From Beijerinckiaceae bacterium (GTDB lineage: Bacteria; Pseudomonadota; Alphaproteobacteria; Rhizobiales; Beijerinckiaceae): a stretch of DNA of 64,000 bases. The stretch spans positions 868,001 through 932,000 of the forward strand of contig JAPZTO010000001.1 of the NCBI GenBank assembly GCA_027532775.1, in the 5' to 3' direction. Each line of letters begins with the position of its first letter. Position 1 is the first letter of the stretch. Under the pieces are notes generated by a model. That model worked only from the letters and a program-made list of their open reading frames with translations, made no database searches and had not been told where the DNA came from. The position numbers and the translations under genes are program-made. Positions 36,535 to 46,590 of this stretch are shown piece after piece.

Positions 36535-37848
36535 ATGACGTCGAAGGTTCTGACCAGCAGGGACCCCGTGGCCACCCGCCGTGATATCCTGAAACTGGGT
36601 GCCGCTGCCGGCGCGACAGCCGCCGCCGCGCGGCTCGCCTTCCCCGGCGGCGCCTTCGCGCAGGGCACCGGGCCGGAAGTGAAGGGCACCAAGCTCGGCT
36701 ATATCGCGCTGACCGACGCCTCGCCGCTGATCATCGCCAAGGAGAAGGGCTTTTTCGCCAAGCATGGCGTGCCGGATATGGATATCGCCAAGCAGGCCTC
36801 CTGGGGGGCCACGCGCGACAACATGGCCCTCGGCACCAAGGCGAACGGCATTGATGGCGGGCATATCCTGCGGCCGAAAACCCATCTCTATTCGACCGGC
36901 AAGGTCATGCAGAACAACCAGCCCTTGCCGATGTACACGCTGCTCAACCTCAACGAGGATTGCCAGGCGATCTCGGTTTCGAACGAGTTCAAGGACCTGA
37001 CGGTCGGCACCGATGCCTCGGCACTCAAGGAGGCCTTCGCCAAGAAGCGCGCCAGCGGCAAGGAAGTGAAGGTCGCCATGACCTTCCCCGGTGGCACGCA
37101 TGATCTCTGGATCCGCTACTGGCTGGCTGCGGCCGGCATCGACCCGGACAAGGATGTGTCGACCATCGTCGTGCCGCCGCCGCAGATGGTGGCGAACATG
37201 AAGGTCGGCACGATGGATGCCTTCTGCGTGGGCGAGCCGTGGAACGAGCAGCTGGTCAACCAGAATATCGGCTTCACGGCCTGCACGACGGGTGAGGTCT
37301 GGTTCAAGCATCCGGAAAAGATTCTCGGCATGCGCGCCGATTGGGTGGATGCCAACCCGAAAGCCACGCAGGCTATCCTGATGGCCACGATGGAAGCCCA
37401 GGCCTGGTGCGAGAAGATGGAGAACAAGCAGGAAATGGCCGAGATTGTCGGCCGCCGGCAATGGTTCAACGTGCCGGTGCCGGACATTATCGGCCGCATC
37501 AAGGGCGACATCAATTACGGCCGCGGCAAGGTGGCCAATGGCACCAACCTGCTGATGAAGTTCTGGGGCAAGTCGGGTGAGGTTTCCTATCCCTGGAAGA
37601 GCCTCGATACCTGGTTCATCACCGAGAATATCCGCTGGGGCAAGTTCGAGCCGACCACCGATATCAAGGCGCTCGTCGACAAGACAAACCGCTCGGATCT
37701 CTGGATCGAGGCGGCCAAGGGCCTCGGCCTGACCGGCTATCCGACGGGCGACAGCCGCGGCGTCGAGAAGTTCTTCGACGGCAAGGTTTTCGATCCCGCC
37801 GATCCGATGGGCTACCTCAAGTCCCTTTCCGTCAAGCGCATCGCCTGA
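36535..37848 (+). CDS. nrtA: Nitrate ABC transporter substrate-binding protein NrtA
   Basis: A 437-residue CmpA/NrtA-family periplasmic binding protein for nitrate or nitrite. The N terminus has a twin-arginine signal, ATRRDILKLGAAAGATAAAA, ending near GGAFAQG, so export is by Tat. Binding-fold segments include KLGYIALTDASPLIIAKEKG, PGGTHDLWIRYWLAAAGI and DAFCVGEPWNEQLV, parallel to the NasS sequence. GAGGAGAG before the ATG is a good Shine-Dalgarno sequence. It is the first structural gene of the nitrate operon, under the upstream leader. Confidence 0.95.
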   Translation: MTSKVLTSRDPVATRRDILKLGAAAGATAAAARLAFPGGAFAQGTGPEVKGTKLGYIALTDASPLIIAKEKGFFAKHGVPDMDIAKQASWGATRDNMALGTKANGIDGGHILRPKTHLYSTGKVMQNNQPLPMYTLLNLNEDCQAISVSNEFKDLTVGTDASALKEAFAKKRASGKEVKVAMTFPGGTHDLWIRYWLAAAGIDPDKDVSTIVVPPPQMVANMKVGTMDAFCVGEPWNEQLVNQNIGFTACTTGEVWFKHPEKILGMRADWVDANPKATQAILMATMEAQAWCEKMENKQEMAEIVGRRQWFNVPVPDIIGRIKGDINYGRGKVANGTNLLMKFWGKSGEVSYPWKSLDTWFITENIRWGKFEPTTDIKALVDKTNRSDLWIEAAKGLGLTGYPTGDSRGVEKFFDGKVFDPADPMGYLKSLSVKRIA

Positions 37849-37899
37849 TCCTCGAGGGTCGCCTGCCGGCGGCCCCTCCCCCCGTTCCTGGAGATCGCC

Positions 37900-38811
37900 A
37901 TGGCCGTCCCCGTGCAGAAGACCGACAACGTGACATCCCTTCCCAGCCCGAAGGCGAGCGCGAAGCCCGCCGAGATCGTCACCCTTCCTGCCCGCAAGAG
38001 CGAGGGGAACGGCAAGAAGGTCGTGGACCGGCTGAAGGGCATCGCCGCGACCACGGTACCGCCCCTCTTGGTGCTGGGCGTGCTCCTGCTGGTCTGGCAG
38101 ATCAGCTTTGCCCGCCCGGGCGCGAGCCTGCCCGCGCCGAGCGTGATCTGGGCCGAGGCGAAGGATCTCATCCTCGATCCGTTCTTCGTGATGGGCCCGC
38201 AGGATATTGGCCTGGGCCTCCGCGTTTTGACCTCGCTGGAACGCGTGGCGATCGGCTTCGGGCTGGCGGCGGTTGTCGGCGTGCTGCTCGGTGCGCTGGT
38301 CGGGCAGTCGATCTGGGCGACTCGCGGGCTCGACCCGATCTTCCAGGTTTTGCGCACCGTGCCGCCATTGGCTTGGCTGCCGATCAGCCTTGCGGCCTTC
38401 CGCGATGCCAATCCGAGCGCGATCTTCGTGATCTTCATCACCGCGATCTGGCCGATCATCATCAACACCGCTGTCGGCATCCGCAACATTCCGCAGGATT
38501 ACCGTAACGTGGCGCAGGTGCTGCGGCTGAACACGTTCGAGTTCTTCTTCAAGATCATGGTGCCCTCGGCCGCGCCCTACATCTTCACCGGGCTCCGGAT
38601 TGGCATCGGCCTTTCGTGGCTCGCCATCGTGGCGGCAGAAATGCTGACCGGCGGCGTCGGGATCGGCTTCTTCATCTGGGATGCGTGGAACTCGTCCAAG
38701 CTCTCCGACATCATCGTTGCGCTTCTTTATATCGGCGTTGTCGGCTTCGCGCTGGACCGCCTCGTCGCCGCGATCGGCAGCCTCGTCACCCGCGGCACCT
38801 CGGCCAGCTGA
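37900..38811 (+). CDS. nrtB: Nitrate ABC transporter permease NrtB
   Basis: A 303-residue inner-membrane permease of the BPD-transport (SsuC/TauC-like) family, with about six hydrophobic segments. After a polar N terminus of about 50 residues come TVPPLLVLGVLLLVWQISFA, the conserved block QVLRLNTFEFFFKIMVPSAA (the EAA loop that contacts the ATPase) and SWLAIVAAEMLTGGVGIGFF. It forms the channel for NrtA-delivered nitrate with the ATPase encoded 14 bases downstream. Confidence 0.95.
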   Translation: MAVPVQKTDNVTSLPSPKASAKPAEIVTLPARKSEGNGKKVVDRLKGIAATTVPPLLVLGVLLLVWQISFARPGASLPAPSVIWAEAKDLILDPFFVMGPQDIGLGLRVLTSLERVAIGFGLAAVVGVLLGALVGQSIWATRGLDPIFQVLRTVPPLAWLPISLAAFRDANPSAIFVIFITAIWPIIINTAVGIRNIPQDYRNVAQVLRLNTFEFFFKIMVPSAAPYIFTGLRIGIGLSWLAIVAAEMLTGGVGIGFFIWDAWNSSKLSDIIVALLYIGVVGFALDRLVAAIGSLVTRGTSAS

Positions 38812-38825
38812 GCAGGAGATTTCCC

Positions 38826-39620
38826 ATGCACGCCTATCTCAAGCTCGACCATATCGACAAAAGCTTCGTCCGGGGTGGCCAGACCACCGAAGTCCTCAAG
38901 GATATCAGCCTGACGATCGACCAGGGCGAATATGTCTCGATCATCGGCCATTCGGGGTGCGGCAAATCCACCCTGCTGAACCTCATAGCCGGGCTGACGC
39001 AGGTGACTGCAGGCGCCGTGTTGCTGGAGAACCGCGAGGTCAATGCGCCGGGGCCGGAACGCGCCGTGGTGTTCCAGAACCATTCGCTGCTGCCCTGGCT
39101 GACCGTCTACGAAAACGTGAAGCTGGCGGTCGACAAGGTGTTTTCCGGCAAGAAGAGCCGGACCGAACGACATGACTGGATCATGGCCAATCTCGATCTG
39201 GTGCAGATGGCCCATGCCAGGGACAAGCGCCCGTCGGAAATCTCCGGCGGCATGAAGCAGCGCGTCGGCATTGCCCGGGCTTTGGCCATGGAGCCGAAGA
39301 TCCTGCTGCTGGACGAGCCTTTTGGTGCGCTGGACGCGCTGACCCGCGCCCATCTTCAGGACAGCGTGATGGATATCCATGCCCGGCTGAAGAACACGAT
39401 GATCATGATCACCCATGATGTCGACGAGGCCGTGCTGCTCTCGGACCGGATCGTCATGATGACGAATGGCCCGGCCGCCCGGATCGGCGAGGTGCTGGCC
39501 GTTGACCTGCCGCGGCCGCGCAAGCGCCTCGATCTGGTTTCGGACAGCCGCTACATCGCAGCGCGCGAAGCCGTGCTGCGGTTCCTGTACGAGCGTCACC
39601 GGCTCGTCGAAGCGGCCTGA
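38826..39620 (+). CDS. nrtD: Nitrate ABC transporter ATP-binding protein
   Basis: A 264-residue ABC ATPase with Walker A IIGHSGCGKSTLLNLIAGLT, Q-loop VVFQNHSLLPWLTVYENVK, signature SEISGGMKQRVGIARALAM and Walker B KILLLDEPFGALDALTRAHL, then the H-loop MIMITHDVDEAV. It has no C-terminal NrtA-like regulatory domain, so it matches NrtD rather than the fused NrtC. The frame is open upstream inside nrtB; the ATG chosen gives the usual start. Gene order nrtA-nrtB-nrtD then nirB indicates one operon. Confidence 0.93.
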   Translation: MHAYLKLDHIDKSFVRGGQTTEVLKDISLTIDQGEYVSIIGHSGCGKSTLLNLIAGLTQVTAGAVLLENREVNAPGPERAVVFQNHSLLPWLTVYENVKLAVDKVFSGKKSRTERHDWIMANLDLVQMAHARDKRPSEISGGMKQRVGIARALAMEPKILLLDEPFGALDALTRAHLQDSVMDIHARLKNTMIMITHDVDEAVLLSDRIVMMTNGPAARIGEVLAVDLPRPRKRLDLVSDSRYIAAREAVLRFLYERHRLVEAA

Positions 39621-39630
39621 GGAGCGGATC

Positions 39631-42084
39631 ATGGCCAAGCAGAAACTGGTTGTCATCGGGAATGGCATGGCGCCGGGCCGCGCGCTCGAGAAGCTCCTCG
39701 AGCTGGCGCCGGATGCCTACGAGGTGACGATCTTCAACGCGGAATCCCGCGTGAACTACGACCGGATCATGCTCTCGCCGGTCCTCTCCGGCGAGAAGAC
39801 CTTCGAACAGATCGTGATCCATGGCGATGGCTGGTACATTGATAACGGCATTACGCTTTACAAAGGCCACAAGGTTACCGAAATAAACCGCAATACCCGG
39901 ACGGTAACCTCCGAGCATGGCGAGACGGCTCCCTACGACAAGCTGATCATCGCCACCGGGTCCAACCCGGTAATCATTCCGGTGCCGGGGCACCAGCTCC
40001 CGGGCGTTCTGACCTACCGCGATCTCGACGATGTCCACGCCATGATGCTCGCCGCAAAATCGCGCGGGAAGGCTGTGGTGATCGGCGGCGGATTGCTGGG
40101 GCTAGAGGCCGCTGCAGGCCTGCAGGCGCAGGGGATGGAAGTCGTCGTTCTCCACCTGATGCCGACGCTGATGGAGCGCCAGCTCGATCCGGCTGCCGGG
40201 TATCTCCTCCAGAAGGCCGTCGAGGCGCGCGGCATCAAGGTGCATTGCAAGGCGAATACCCACGAGATCACCGGGATGGACCGGGTGACAGGCGTACGCC
40301 TCGATGACGGCACGATCTATCCGGCCGATCTCGTTGTCATGGCCGTGGGCATCCGCCCGAATGCCGCCCTCGCCAAGGCGGCCGGGCTGGAGGTCAACCG
40401 GGGCATCGTCGTCAGCCCGGACATGCGGACCTCCGATCCCCATATCTTCGCGCTCGGCGAATGCGCGGAAGCCTCGGGCCAGGTCTTCGGCCTTGTCGCC
40501 CCCCTCTATGACATGGCGGGCGTGGTGGCGAAGCAACTGACGGGGGATGCCACGGCCGCCTTCAGCCCGCAGGCCACCGCGACCAAGCTCAAGGTCACAG
40601 GGATCGACCTCTATTCCGCCGGTGATTTCGGCGATGCCAAGGACCGCGAGGAGATTGTCCTCCGTGATCCGACACGCGGTGTCTACAAGCGCCTTGTCCT
40701 GAAGGACAATATCCTCATCGGCGCGGTGCTCTACGGCGATACCGGCGACGGCCCGTGGTTCTTCGACATGATCAAGCGCGGCACCGACATCTCGGAGATG
40801 CGGGAAACGCTGATCTTCGGCCAGGGCTATCAGGGGGGCGCCCTCGCGGACCCTATGGCAGCCGTTGCAGCCTTGCCGGATGAGGCGGAGATCTGTGGCT
40901 GCAACGGCGTCTGCAAGGGCAAGATCACCACGAAAATCACCGAACTCGGGCTGACCAGCCTCGACGAGGTACGCGCCCATACCAAGGCCTCGGCCTCCTG
41001 CGGCTCCTGCACGGGGCTGGTCGAGCAGGTGATCAAGCTCAGCCTGGGCGACAGCTACAACCCCGCCGCCGTCCAGCCGATGTGCGGCTGCACCGATCTC
41101 GGCCATGACGATGTCCGCCGGCTGATCAAGGCAAAGGCGCTGAAATCGATTCCGGCGGTCATGCAGGAACTGGGCTGGAAGAGCTCCTGCGGCTGTGCGA
41201 AATGCCGGCCAGCGCTGAACTATTACCTGATCTGCGACTGGCCCGGCGAATACGAGGATGATGGCCAGTCCCGCTTCATCAACGAGCGCGTCCACGCCAA
41301 TATCCAGAAGGATGGCACCTATTCGGTCGTACCGCGGATGTGGGGCGGGCTCACCAGCGCGAAGGAACTCCGCGCGATTGCCGATGTGGTCGACAAGTTC
41401 GCCATTCCCACGGTGAAGGTCACCGGCGGGCAGCGGATCGACCTGCTGGGCGTGAAGAAGGAGGATCTTCCCGCTGTCTGGTCGGATCTCAACCAGGCGG
41501 GGATGATCTCCGGTGCGGCCTATGCCAAGGGGCTGCGCACGGTGAAGACCTGCGTCGGCACCGACTGGTGCCGGTTCGGCACCCAGGATTCCACGGGCCT
41601 CGGCGTGAAGATCGAGAAGTTCATGTGGGGCTCCTGGACGCCGGCCAAGGTGAAGATGGCTGTTTCCGGCTGCCCCCGGAACTGCGCTGAATCGACCTGC
41701 AAGGATGTCGGCGTGATCTGCCTCGATTCCGGCTACGAGATCCATTTCGCCGGCGCGGCCGGGCTGGACATCCATGGCACGCAGGTTCTCGGCCATGCGA
41801 AGACCGAGGAGGAGACAATCGAGATCATCGCGGCGCTGACCCAGCTCTATCGCGAGCAGGGCCGCTATCTCGAGCGCATCTACAAATGGGCGAAAAGGGT
41901 CGGGACCGACTCGATCAAGCAGGCGATCATCGAGGATACGGAACGGCGTCGCGTGCTGTTCGACCGGTTCGTCTACAGCCAGAGCTTCGCGCAGATCGAC
42001 CCCTGGGCCGAACGCGTGGCCGGCAAGGATGCGCATGAATTCGCGCCGATCGGCACGCTCAGCCTGCCTCAGGCGGCGGAATAG
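39631..42084 (+). CDS. nirB: Assimilatory NAD(P)H nitrite reductase, large subunit
   Basis: NirB (817 residues) reduces nitrite to ammonium with NAD(P)H, FAD, Fe-S clusters and siroheme. Order of domains: FAD/NAD oxidoreductase (LVVIGNGMAPGRALEKLL; VVIGGGLLGLEAAAGLQAQG around residue 150), BFD-like [2Fe-2S] regions (CGCNGVCKGKITTKI with ASCGSCTGLVEQ at about 430-470 and a second CGC cluster), then the sulfite/nitrite reductase part, with siroheme-Fe4S4 cysteines in VKTCVGTDWCRFGTQDS and VSGCPRNCAESTCKD (about residue 630-690). GAGGAG precedes the ATG. Confidence 0.95.
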   Translation: MAKQKLVVIGNGMAPGRALEKLLELAPDAYEVTIFNAESRVNYDRIMLSPVLSGEKTFEQIVIHGDGWYIDNGITLYKGHKVTEINRNTRTVTSEHGETAPYDKLIIATGSNPVIIPVPGHQLPGVLTYRDLDDVHAMMLAAKSRGKAVVIGGGLLGLEAAAGLQAQGMEVVVLHLMPTLMERQLDPAAGYLLQKAVEARGIKVHCKANTHEITGMDRVTGVRLDDGTIYPADLVVMAVGIRPNAALAKAAGLEVNRGIVVSPDMRTSDPHIFALGECAEASGQVFGLVAPLYDMAGVVAKQLTGDATAAFSPQATATKLKVTGIDLYSAGDFGDAKDREEIVLRDPTRGVYKRLVLKDNILIGAVLYGDTGDGPWFFDMIKRGTDISEMRETLIFGQGYQGGALADPMAAVAALPDEAEICGCNGVCKGKITTKITELGLTSLDEVRAHTKASASCGSCTGLVEQVIKLSLGDSYNPAAVQPMCGCTDLGHDDVRRLIKAKALKSIPAVMQELGWKSSCGCAKCRPALNYYLICDWPGEYEDDGQSRFINERVHANIQKDGTYSVVPRMWGGLTSAKELRAIADVVDKFAIPTVKVTGGQRIDLLGVKKEDLPAVWSDLNQAGMISGAAYAKGLRTVKTCVGTDWCRFGTQDSTGLGVKIEKFMWGSWTPAKVKMAVSGCPRNCAESTCKDVGVICLDSGYEIHFAGAAGLDIHGTQVLGHAKTEEETIEIIAALTQLYREQGRYLERIYKWAKRVGTDSIKQAIIEDTERRRVLFDRFVYSQSFAQIDPWAERVAGKDAHEFAPIGTLSLPQAAE

Positions 42085-42092
42085 GAGGGGCC

Positions 42093-42446
42093 ATGAACGC
42101 GATGACGGCAGAATGGATCGATGTGGGCGCAGAGGCGGATATCCCCTTGCGCGGCGCCCGCGTGGTCCGGAGCCTGGCAGGCGATATCGCGGTCTTCCGT
42201 GCAGCGGATGGCACAGTCTTCGCCCTGCGCGACCGGTGCCCGCACAAGGGTGGGCCGCTCAGCCAGGGCATCGTGCATGGGCATGGCGTAACCTGCCCGC
42301 TGCATAACTGGGTGATCAGCCTCGAAACCGGCGAGGCGCAGGGCGCCGACCACGGCTGCACGCCGAAAATTCCGGTATTGCTCGCCGACGGGCGGGTGCT
42401 GCTCGATGCCCAAGCCATCGCGCGGCTTGCGGTGCCCCATGGCTGA
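42093..42446 (+). CDS. nirD: Nitrite reductase small subunit
   Basis: NirD (117 residues) is the Rieske-type partner of NirB. The Rieske ligand motifs are RCPHKGGPLSQG (Cys and His) and TCPLHNWVISLETGE (Cys and His), with the right spacing, so a [2Fe-2S] cluster is likely held, unlike some NirD proteins that lack the ligands. The start follows nirB by eight bases and the end overlaps the nasA start by eight, so the three are translationally coupled. Confidence 0.95.
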   Translation: MNAMTAEWIDVGAEADIPLRGARVVRSLAGDIAVFRAADGTVFALRDRCPHKGGPLSQGIVHGHGVTCPLHNWVISLETGEAQGADHGCTPKIPVLLADGRVLLDAQAIARLAVPHG

Positions 42447-45105
42447 AACGGCGGCGGGCCCGACCACGCGGACAACCTGCCCCTATTGCGGGGTCGGCTG
42501 CGGGGTTCTGGCCACGCCGCAGGCGGATGGCAGCGTGGCGATTGCCGGTGATCCGGACCATCCGGCCAATTTCGGGAAGCTCTGCTCGAAAGGCACCGCG
42601 CTCGGCGCGACACTGGGAATGGAGGGGCGGCTCACGCATCCCTCGATCCATGGACAGCGGGCCAGCTGGAATGGGGCGCTTGACCTCGTGGCGCGCCGCT
42701 TTTCGGAAACCGTGGCGGAGCACGGCCCGGATTCGGTGGCGCTTTACGTCTCGGGGCAGTTGCTGACGGAGGATTACTACGTCGCCAACAAGCTGATGAA
42801 GGGCTTTATCGGCACCGCCAATATCGACACGAATTCCCGCCTCTGCATGGCCTCCTCGGTGGCCGCCCATCGCCGGGCCTTCGGCAGCGACACGGTGCCG
42901 GCGCTCTATGACGATCTCGACGAGGCCGATCTCGTTGTGCTGGTCGGTTCGAATTTCGCCTGGTGCCATCCGGTCCTGTTCCAGCGCCTGCTGGCCACCC
43001 GCGAACGCCGGGGCACGCGGATCATCGTCATCGATCCGCGCCGGACCATGACGGCCGAGGCGGCGGACCTGCATCTTCCGCTCGAACCGGACAGCGATGC
43101 CGCGCTCTTCCTCGGTCTGCTCCGCCATCTCGAGGCGGATGGGCTGGCCGACACGGCCTATCTCGATGCCCATGTCTCGGGTACGGAAGCCGCGCTCGTG
43201 GAAGCCCGGTCCCTGCCGGTCGCCCGTGTGGCCAGCCTGACCGGGCTGCCGCCCGAACAGATCCGCGCCTTTTACGAGGCCTTTGCCCGCACGCCGCGTA
43301 CGCTGACCATCTTCAGCCAGGGCGTGAACCAGTCGGTCCGGGGCACCGACAAGGCCAACGCGATCATCAACTGCCATCTCTATACCGGGCGGATCGGCAA
43401 GCCGGGCGCGTCGCCCTTCTCGATCACCGGGCAGCCCAATGCGATGGGCGGGCGCGAGGTCGGCGGCCTCGCCAACATGCTGGCCGCGCATATGAATATC
43501 GAAGACGAGGCTGCGCGCGAACGCGTCCAGCGCTTCTGGCAGTCTCCGACAATGGCCGCGAAGCCGGGCCTGAAGGCTGTCGATCTGTTCGATGCCGTGC
43601 TCGACGGCCGGATCAAGGCGCTGTGGATCATGGCGACAAACCCGGCCGATTCGCTGCCGGAAGCCGGGCGCATCGATGCCGCGCTCATGGCCTGCCCCTT
43701 CGTCGTGGTCTCCGATATCCTGACCGAGACCGACACGACCCGCCATGCCCATGTGCTGCTGCCGGCGCTCGGCTGGGGCGAGAAGGATGGGACGGTCACG
43801 AATTCGGAGCGCCGCATCTCGCGCCAGCGTGGCTTCCTGCCGCCACCGGGTGAGGCCCGCGCCGATTGGTGGGCTTTGGCCGAGGTGGCGAAGCGAATGG
43901 GCTTTTCGGGCTTCGAATATCCTAATGCAGCAGCGATCTTCCGCGAGCATGCCGCCCTTTCGGCGTTCGAGAATGGCGGCACGCGCGATTTCGATCTCGG
44001 CGGCGTCGCGACTATCAGGGATGACGCCTTCAACGAGATGGCCCCGTTCCTCTGGCCGAAACCTGCCGATGGGCCGGAAGGCGGGCGCTTCTTCGCCTCG
44101 GGCGGGTTCTTCACGCCGGATCGCAGGGCGCGGATGGTCGCCGTCGCCCTGCCGCCGGAAACCAAGCCGAGAGATGCCGAGAACAATCTCTGGCTCAATA
44201 CCGGCCGTATCCGCGACCAATGGCATACGATGACGCGGACCGGCCGGGCGCCGGCCCTGTTGGGCCAGTTCGGCGAGCCTTTCGCCGAAATCCACCCGGA
44301 TGACGCCGCGGCGGCGGGCATCGCGCCGGCCGATCTCGTCCGGGTTCGTTCGCGCCATGGAGAGGCCGTCGTCCGCGCCATGGTCACCCCGCGCCAGCGC
44401 CGGGGCTCGGTCTTCGTGCCGATCCACTGGACGGATCGCTTTGCCAGCAATGGCCGAATCGACAAGCTGGTCGACCGGATGACCGACCCGGTTTCCGGCC
44501 AGCCGGGACTGAAGCGCACGCCGGCCCGGATCGAGCGCTATCAAGCGCAATGGTTCGGTTTCGCGGTGACAGCGCGCCGGCCGGAGCCGCCGCCGGGAGC
44601 CTACTGGGCGATCGCGCCGGTCGAGGGCGGCTATCGCATCGAGATGGCGGGGGAGACGCCGCTCGCCGATCCGCAATTCATGGCCGCACGCCTGTTCGGG
44701 CTGGCGGAAGACGAGGCGGAGTGGGTGGCGCTGCATGATCGCGAGGCCGGGCGGGCCCGCCTTGCCGCCTTCCGCGGGGAAGCACTGGTCGGGGCGCTTT
44801 TCCTCGCGCCGGAGCCTGTGCGGCTGTCACGCTCCTTTCTCGCCGAAGCGATCGGCGCTGCGCATTCCGCGGCGGAACGGTTCCGGATCCTTGCCGGGCG
44901 GGGCGGGGCGGACCAGCCCGATCGCGGCGCGATCGTCTGTGCCTGTTTCCAGGTCGGCGTGAACGAGATCCTCACGGCGATCCGCGAGGGCAAGGCTTCG
45001 GTGGAGGTTATCGGCGACGCGCTGAAGGCCGGCACCAATTGCGGCTCCTGCCGCCATGACATCCGGAGGATGCTCGATGAAAATCGCCTCGAGAAAGCCG
45101 GCTGA
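42439..45105 (+). CDS. nasA: Assimilatory nitrate reductase catalytic subunit
   Basis: NasA (888 residues) is a molybdopterin enzyme of the DMSO-reductase family that reduces nitrate to nitrite in the cytoplasm (no Tat signal). The N-terminal [4Fe-4S] site is TTCPYCGVGCGVLA with a later KLCSKGTALG; molybdopterin binding is spread over QLLTEDYYVANKLMKGFIG, INCHLYTGRIGKPGASPFS, GQPNAMGGREVGGLANML and the C-terminal molydopterin-dinucleotide domain (LNTGRIRDQWHTMTRTGRAP). The end adds a BFD-like [2Fe-2S] domain (IVCACFQVGVNEILTAIREG, TNCGSCRHDIRRML), typical of NasA types that take electrons from a partner directly. The first ATG in frame after nirD is used. Confidence 0.95.
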   Translation: MAETAAGPTTRTTCPYCGVGCGVLATPQADGSVAIAGDPDHPANFGKLCSKGTALGATLGMEGRLTHPSIHGQRASWNGALDLVARRFSETVAEHGPDSVALYVSGQLLTEDYYVANKLMKGFIGTANIDTNSRLCMASSVAAHRRAFGSDTVPALYDDLDEADLVVLVGSNFAWCHPVLFQRLLATRERRGTRIIVIDPRRTMTAEAADLHLPLEPDSDAALFLGLLRHLEADGLADTAYLDAHVSGTEAALVEARSLPVARVASLTGLPPEQIRAFYEAFARTPRTLTIFSQGVNQSVRGTDKANAIINCHLYTGRIGKPGASPFSITGQPNAMGGREVGGLANMLAAHMNIEDEAARERVQRFWQSPTMAAKPGLKAVDLFDAVLDGRIKALWIMATNPADSLPEAGRIDAALMACPFVVVSDILTETDTTRHAHVLLPALGWGEKDGTVTNSERRISRQRGFLPPPGEARADWWALAEVAKRMGFSGFEYPNAAAIFREHAALSAFENGGTRDFDLGGVATIRDDAFNEMAPFLWPKPADGPEGGRFFASGGFFTPDRRARMVAVALPPETKPRDAENNLWLNTGRIRDQWHTMTRTGRAPALLGQFGEPFAEIHPDDAAAAGIAPADLVRVRSRHGEAVVRAMVTPRQRRGSVFVPIHWTDRFASNGRIDKLVDRMTDPVSGQPGLKRTPARIERYQAQWFGFAVTARRPEPPPGAYWAIAPVEGGYRIEMAGETPLADPQFMAARLFGLAEDEAEWVALHDREAGRARLAAFRGEALVGALFLAPEPVRLSRSFLAEAIGAAHSAAERFRILAGRGGADQPDRGAIVCACFQVGVNEILTAIREGKASVEVIGDALKAGTNCGSCRHDIRRMLDENRLEKAG

Positions 45106-46537
45106 AGCCATGCCGCCCCGGATGGGCGCGCTGGCGAAGCTCCCGGTCTTCCTGGACCTCGCCGGCAAGCGCGCCGTGCTGGCCGGGAACAGCGCCGGCG
45201 CAGCCTGGAAGGCCGAGCTTCTGGCCGCCGCCGGCGCCGATGTCACGGTCTATGCGCCGGATGCCAGCGATGACATGCGTGCCATCGTGGCGCGGGGCGC
45301 CGAGGCGGGGAGCCTGACCCTGCTAGAGCGACCCTGGTCAATCGACATTTTCTCCCTCGCGGCGCTTGCTGTCGGCGATTTCGAGGACGAGGCGGAAGCC
45401 AAGGCCTTCCGGTGCGCTGCGCGCGCGGCCGGCGTGATCGTCAACACGGTCGACAAGCCGGAGACCTGCGATTTCCTGTTCGGCTCGATCGTCAACCGCT
45501 CGCCGGTGGTGATCGGGATCTCGACCGATGGCGCTGCCCCGATCCTCGGGCAGGGCATCCGCCGCCGGATCGAGATGCTGCTGCCGCCGAGCCTTGCCGA
45601 CTGGGCCGGGCGCGCACAGGGCATCCGGCACCGGGTGATGGAGCGGCTGAAGCCAGGCCCGGAACGCCGCCGGTTCTGGGAGGCTTTCACAGACCTCGCC
45701 TTCCGCGACAAGGCGCGGGCTGATGATGCGACACTGGATCGCATGATCCGCGAAAGCCGGCTCGCCGGGGGTGCAACCGGCGGCCGCGTCACCTTGGTCG
45801 GTGCCGGCCCGGGCGATGCCGACCTGCTGACCATCAAGGCCGTGCGGGCGCTGCAATCAGCGGATGTCATCCTGTTCGATGACCTCGTCTCCGATGCCGT
45901 GCTGGAACTGGCGCGGCGCGAGGCGAAGCGCATGATGGTCGGCAAACGGGGCGCGCGGGAGAGTTGTGCGCAGGGCGACATCAACACCCTGATGATGGGG
46001 CTCGCGCGACAGGGCAAGCATGTTGTCCGGCTGAAATCCGGTGACCCGATGGTGTTCGGCCGGGCCGGCGAGGAGATCGAGGCGCTCGAGCAGGCGGGGA
46101 TTCCGGTCAGCGTCGTGCCGGGCATCACCTCCGCCCAGGCCATGGCGATGAGCCTCAACCGCTCGCTGACGCATCGCGACCATGCCCAGAGCCTGATGCT
46201 GGTGACCGGCCATTCGCGGCACGGGGAATTGCCGGACACGATCGACTGGGCCCAGGCCGCCAGCGGGCGTGCCACCCTAGTCATCTATATGGGCGCGCGG
46301 CAGGCTGGCGCCATCGTCGCAGCCCTGCGCCAGCAGGGCATGAGCGGCGCGACGCCGGCGATTGCCATGGCCTCGCTGTCGCGCCCCGGCGAGGCCCGCT
46401 GGGAAGGCAGCCTCGATGCGCTCCCGCAGGGCGTCATGACGCTGCCTGCCGGCGCGCCGATCCTGATCGGGATCGGGCCGGTCTTTGCCGCCCGCAACCT
46501 GGCGACGGCCGTCGAAGGTTTCCGCAAGGCCGTTTGA
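45077..46537 (+). CDS. cysG: Siroheme synthase CysG
   Basis: A 486-residue fused enzyme that makes siroheme, the cofactor NirB needs, from uroporphyrinogen III. The N-terminal part (about residues 1-230) is the NAD-binding precorrin-2 dehydrogenase/ferrochelatase with GKRAVLAGNSAGAAWKAELL. The C-terminal part (about 240-480) is the SAM-dependent methyltransferase: TLVGAGPGDADLLTIKAVRA, then LKSGDPMVFGRAGEE and VVPGITSAQAMAM. A GGAGGA site six bases before the ATG sets the start; it overlaps nasA by 29 bases. Last gene of the nitrate locus. Confidence 0.94.
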   Translation: MKIASRKPAEAMPPRMGALAKLPVFLDLAGKRAVLAGNSAGAAWKAELLAAAGADVTVYAPDASDDMRAIVARGAEAGSLTLLERPWSIDIFSLAALAVGDFEDEAEAKAFRCAARAAGVIVNTVDKPETCDFLFGSIVNRSPVVIGISTDGAAPILGQGIRRRIEMLLPPSLADWAGRAQGIRHRVMERLKPGPERRRFWEAFTDLAFRDKARADDATLDRMIRESRLAGGATGGRVTLVGAGPGDADLLTIKAVRALQSADVILFDDLVSDAVLELARREAKRMMVGKRGARESCAQGDINTLMMGLARQGKHVVRLKSGDPMVFGRAGEEIEALEQAGIPVSVVPGITSAQAMAMSLNRSLTHRDHAQSLMLVTGHSRHGELPDTIDWAQAASGRATLVIYMGARQAGAIVAALRQQGMSGATPAIAMASLSRPGEARWEGSLDALPQGVMTLPAGAPILIGIGPVFAARNLATAVEGFRKAV

Positions 46538-46590
46538 GTTCCGGGAGACCTTGTGCGATCACAGGGCATTCCCTCAGGAGACTCTCTTTG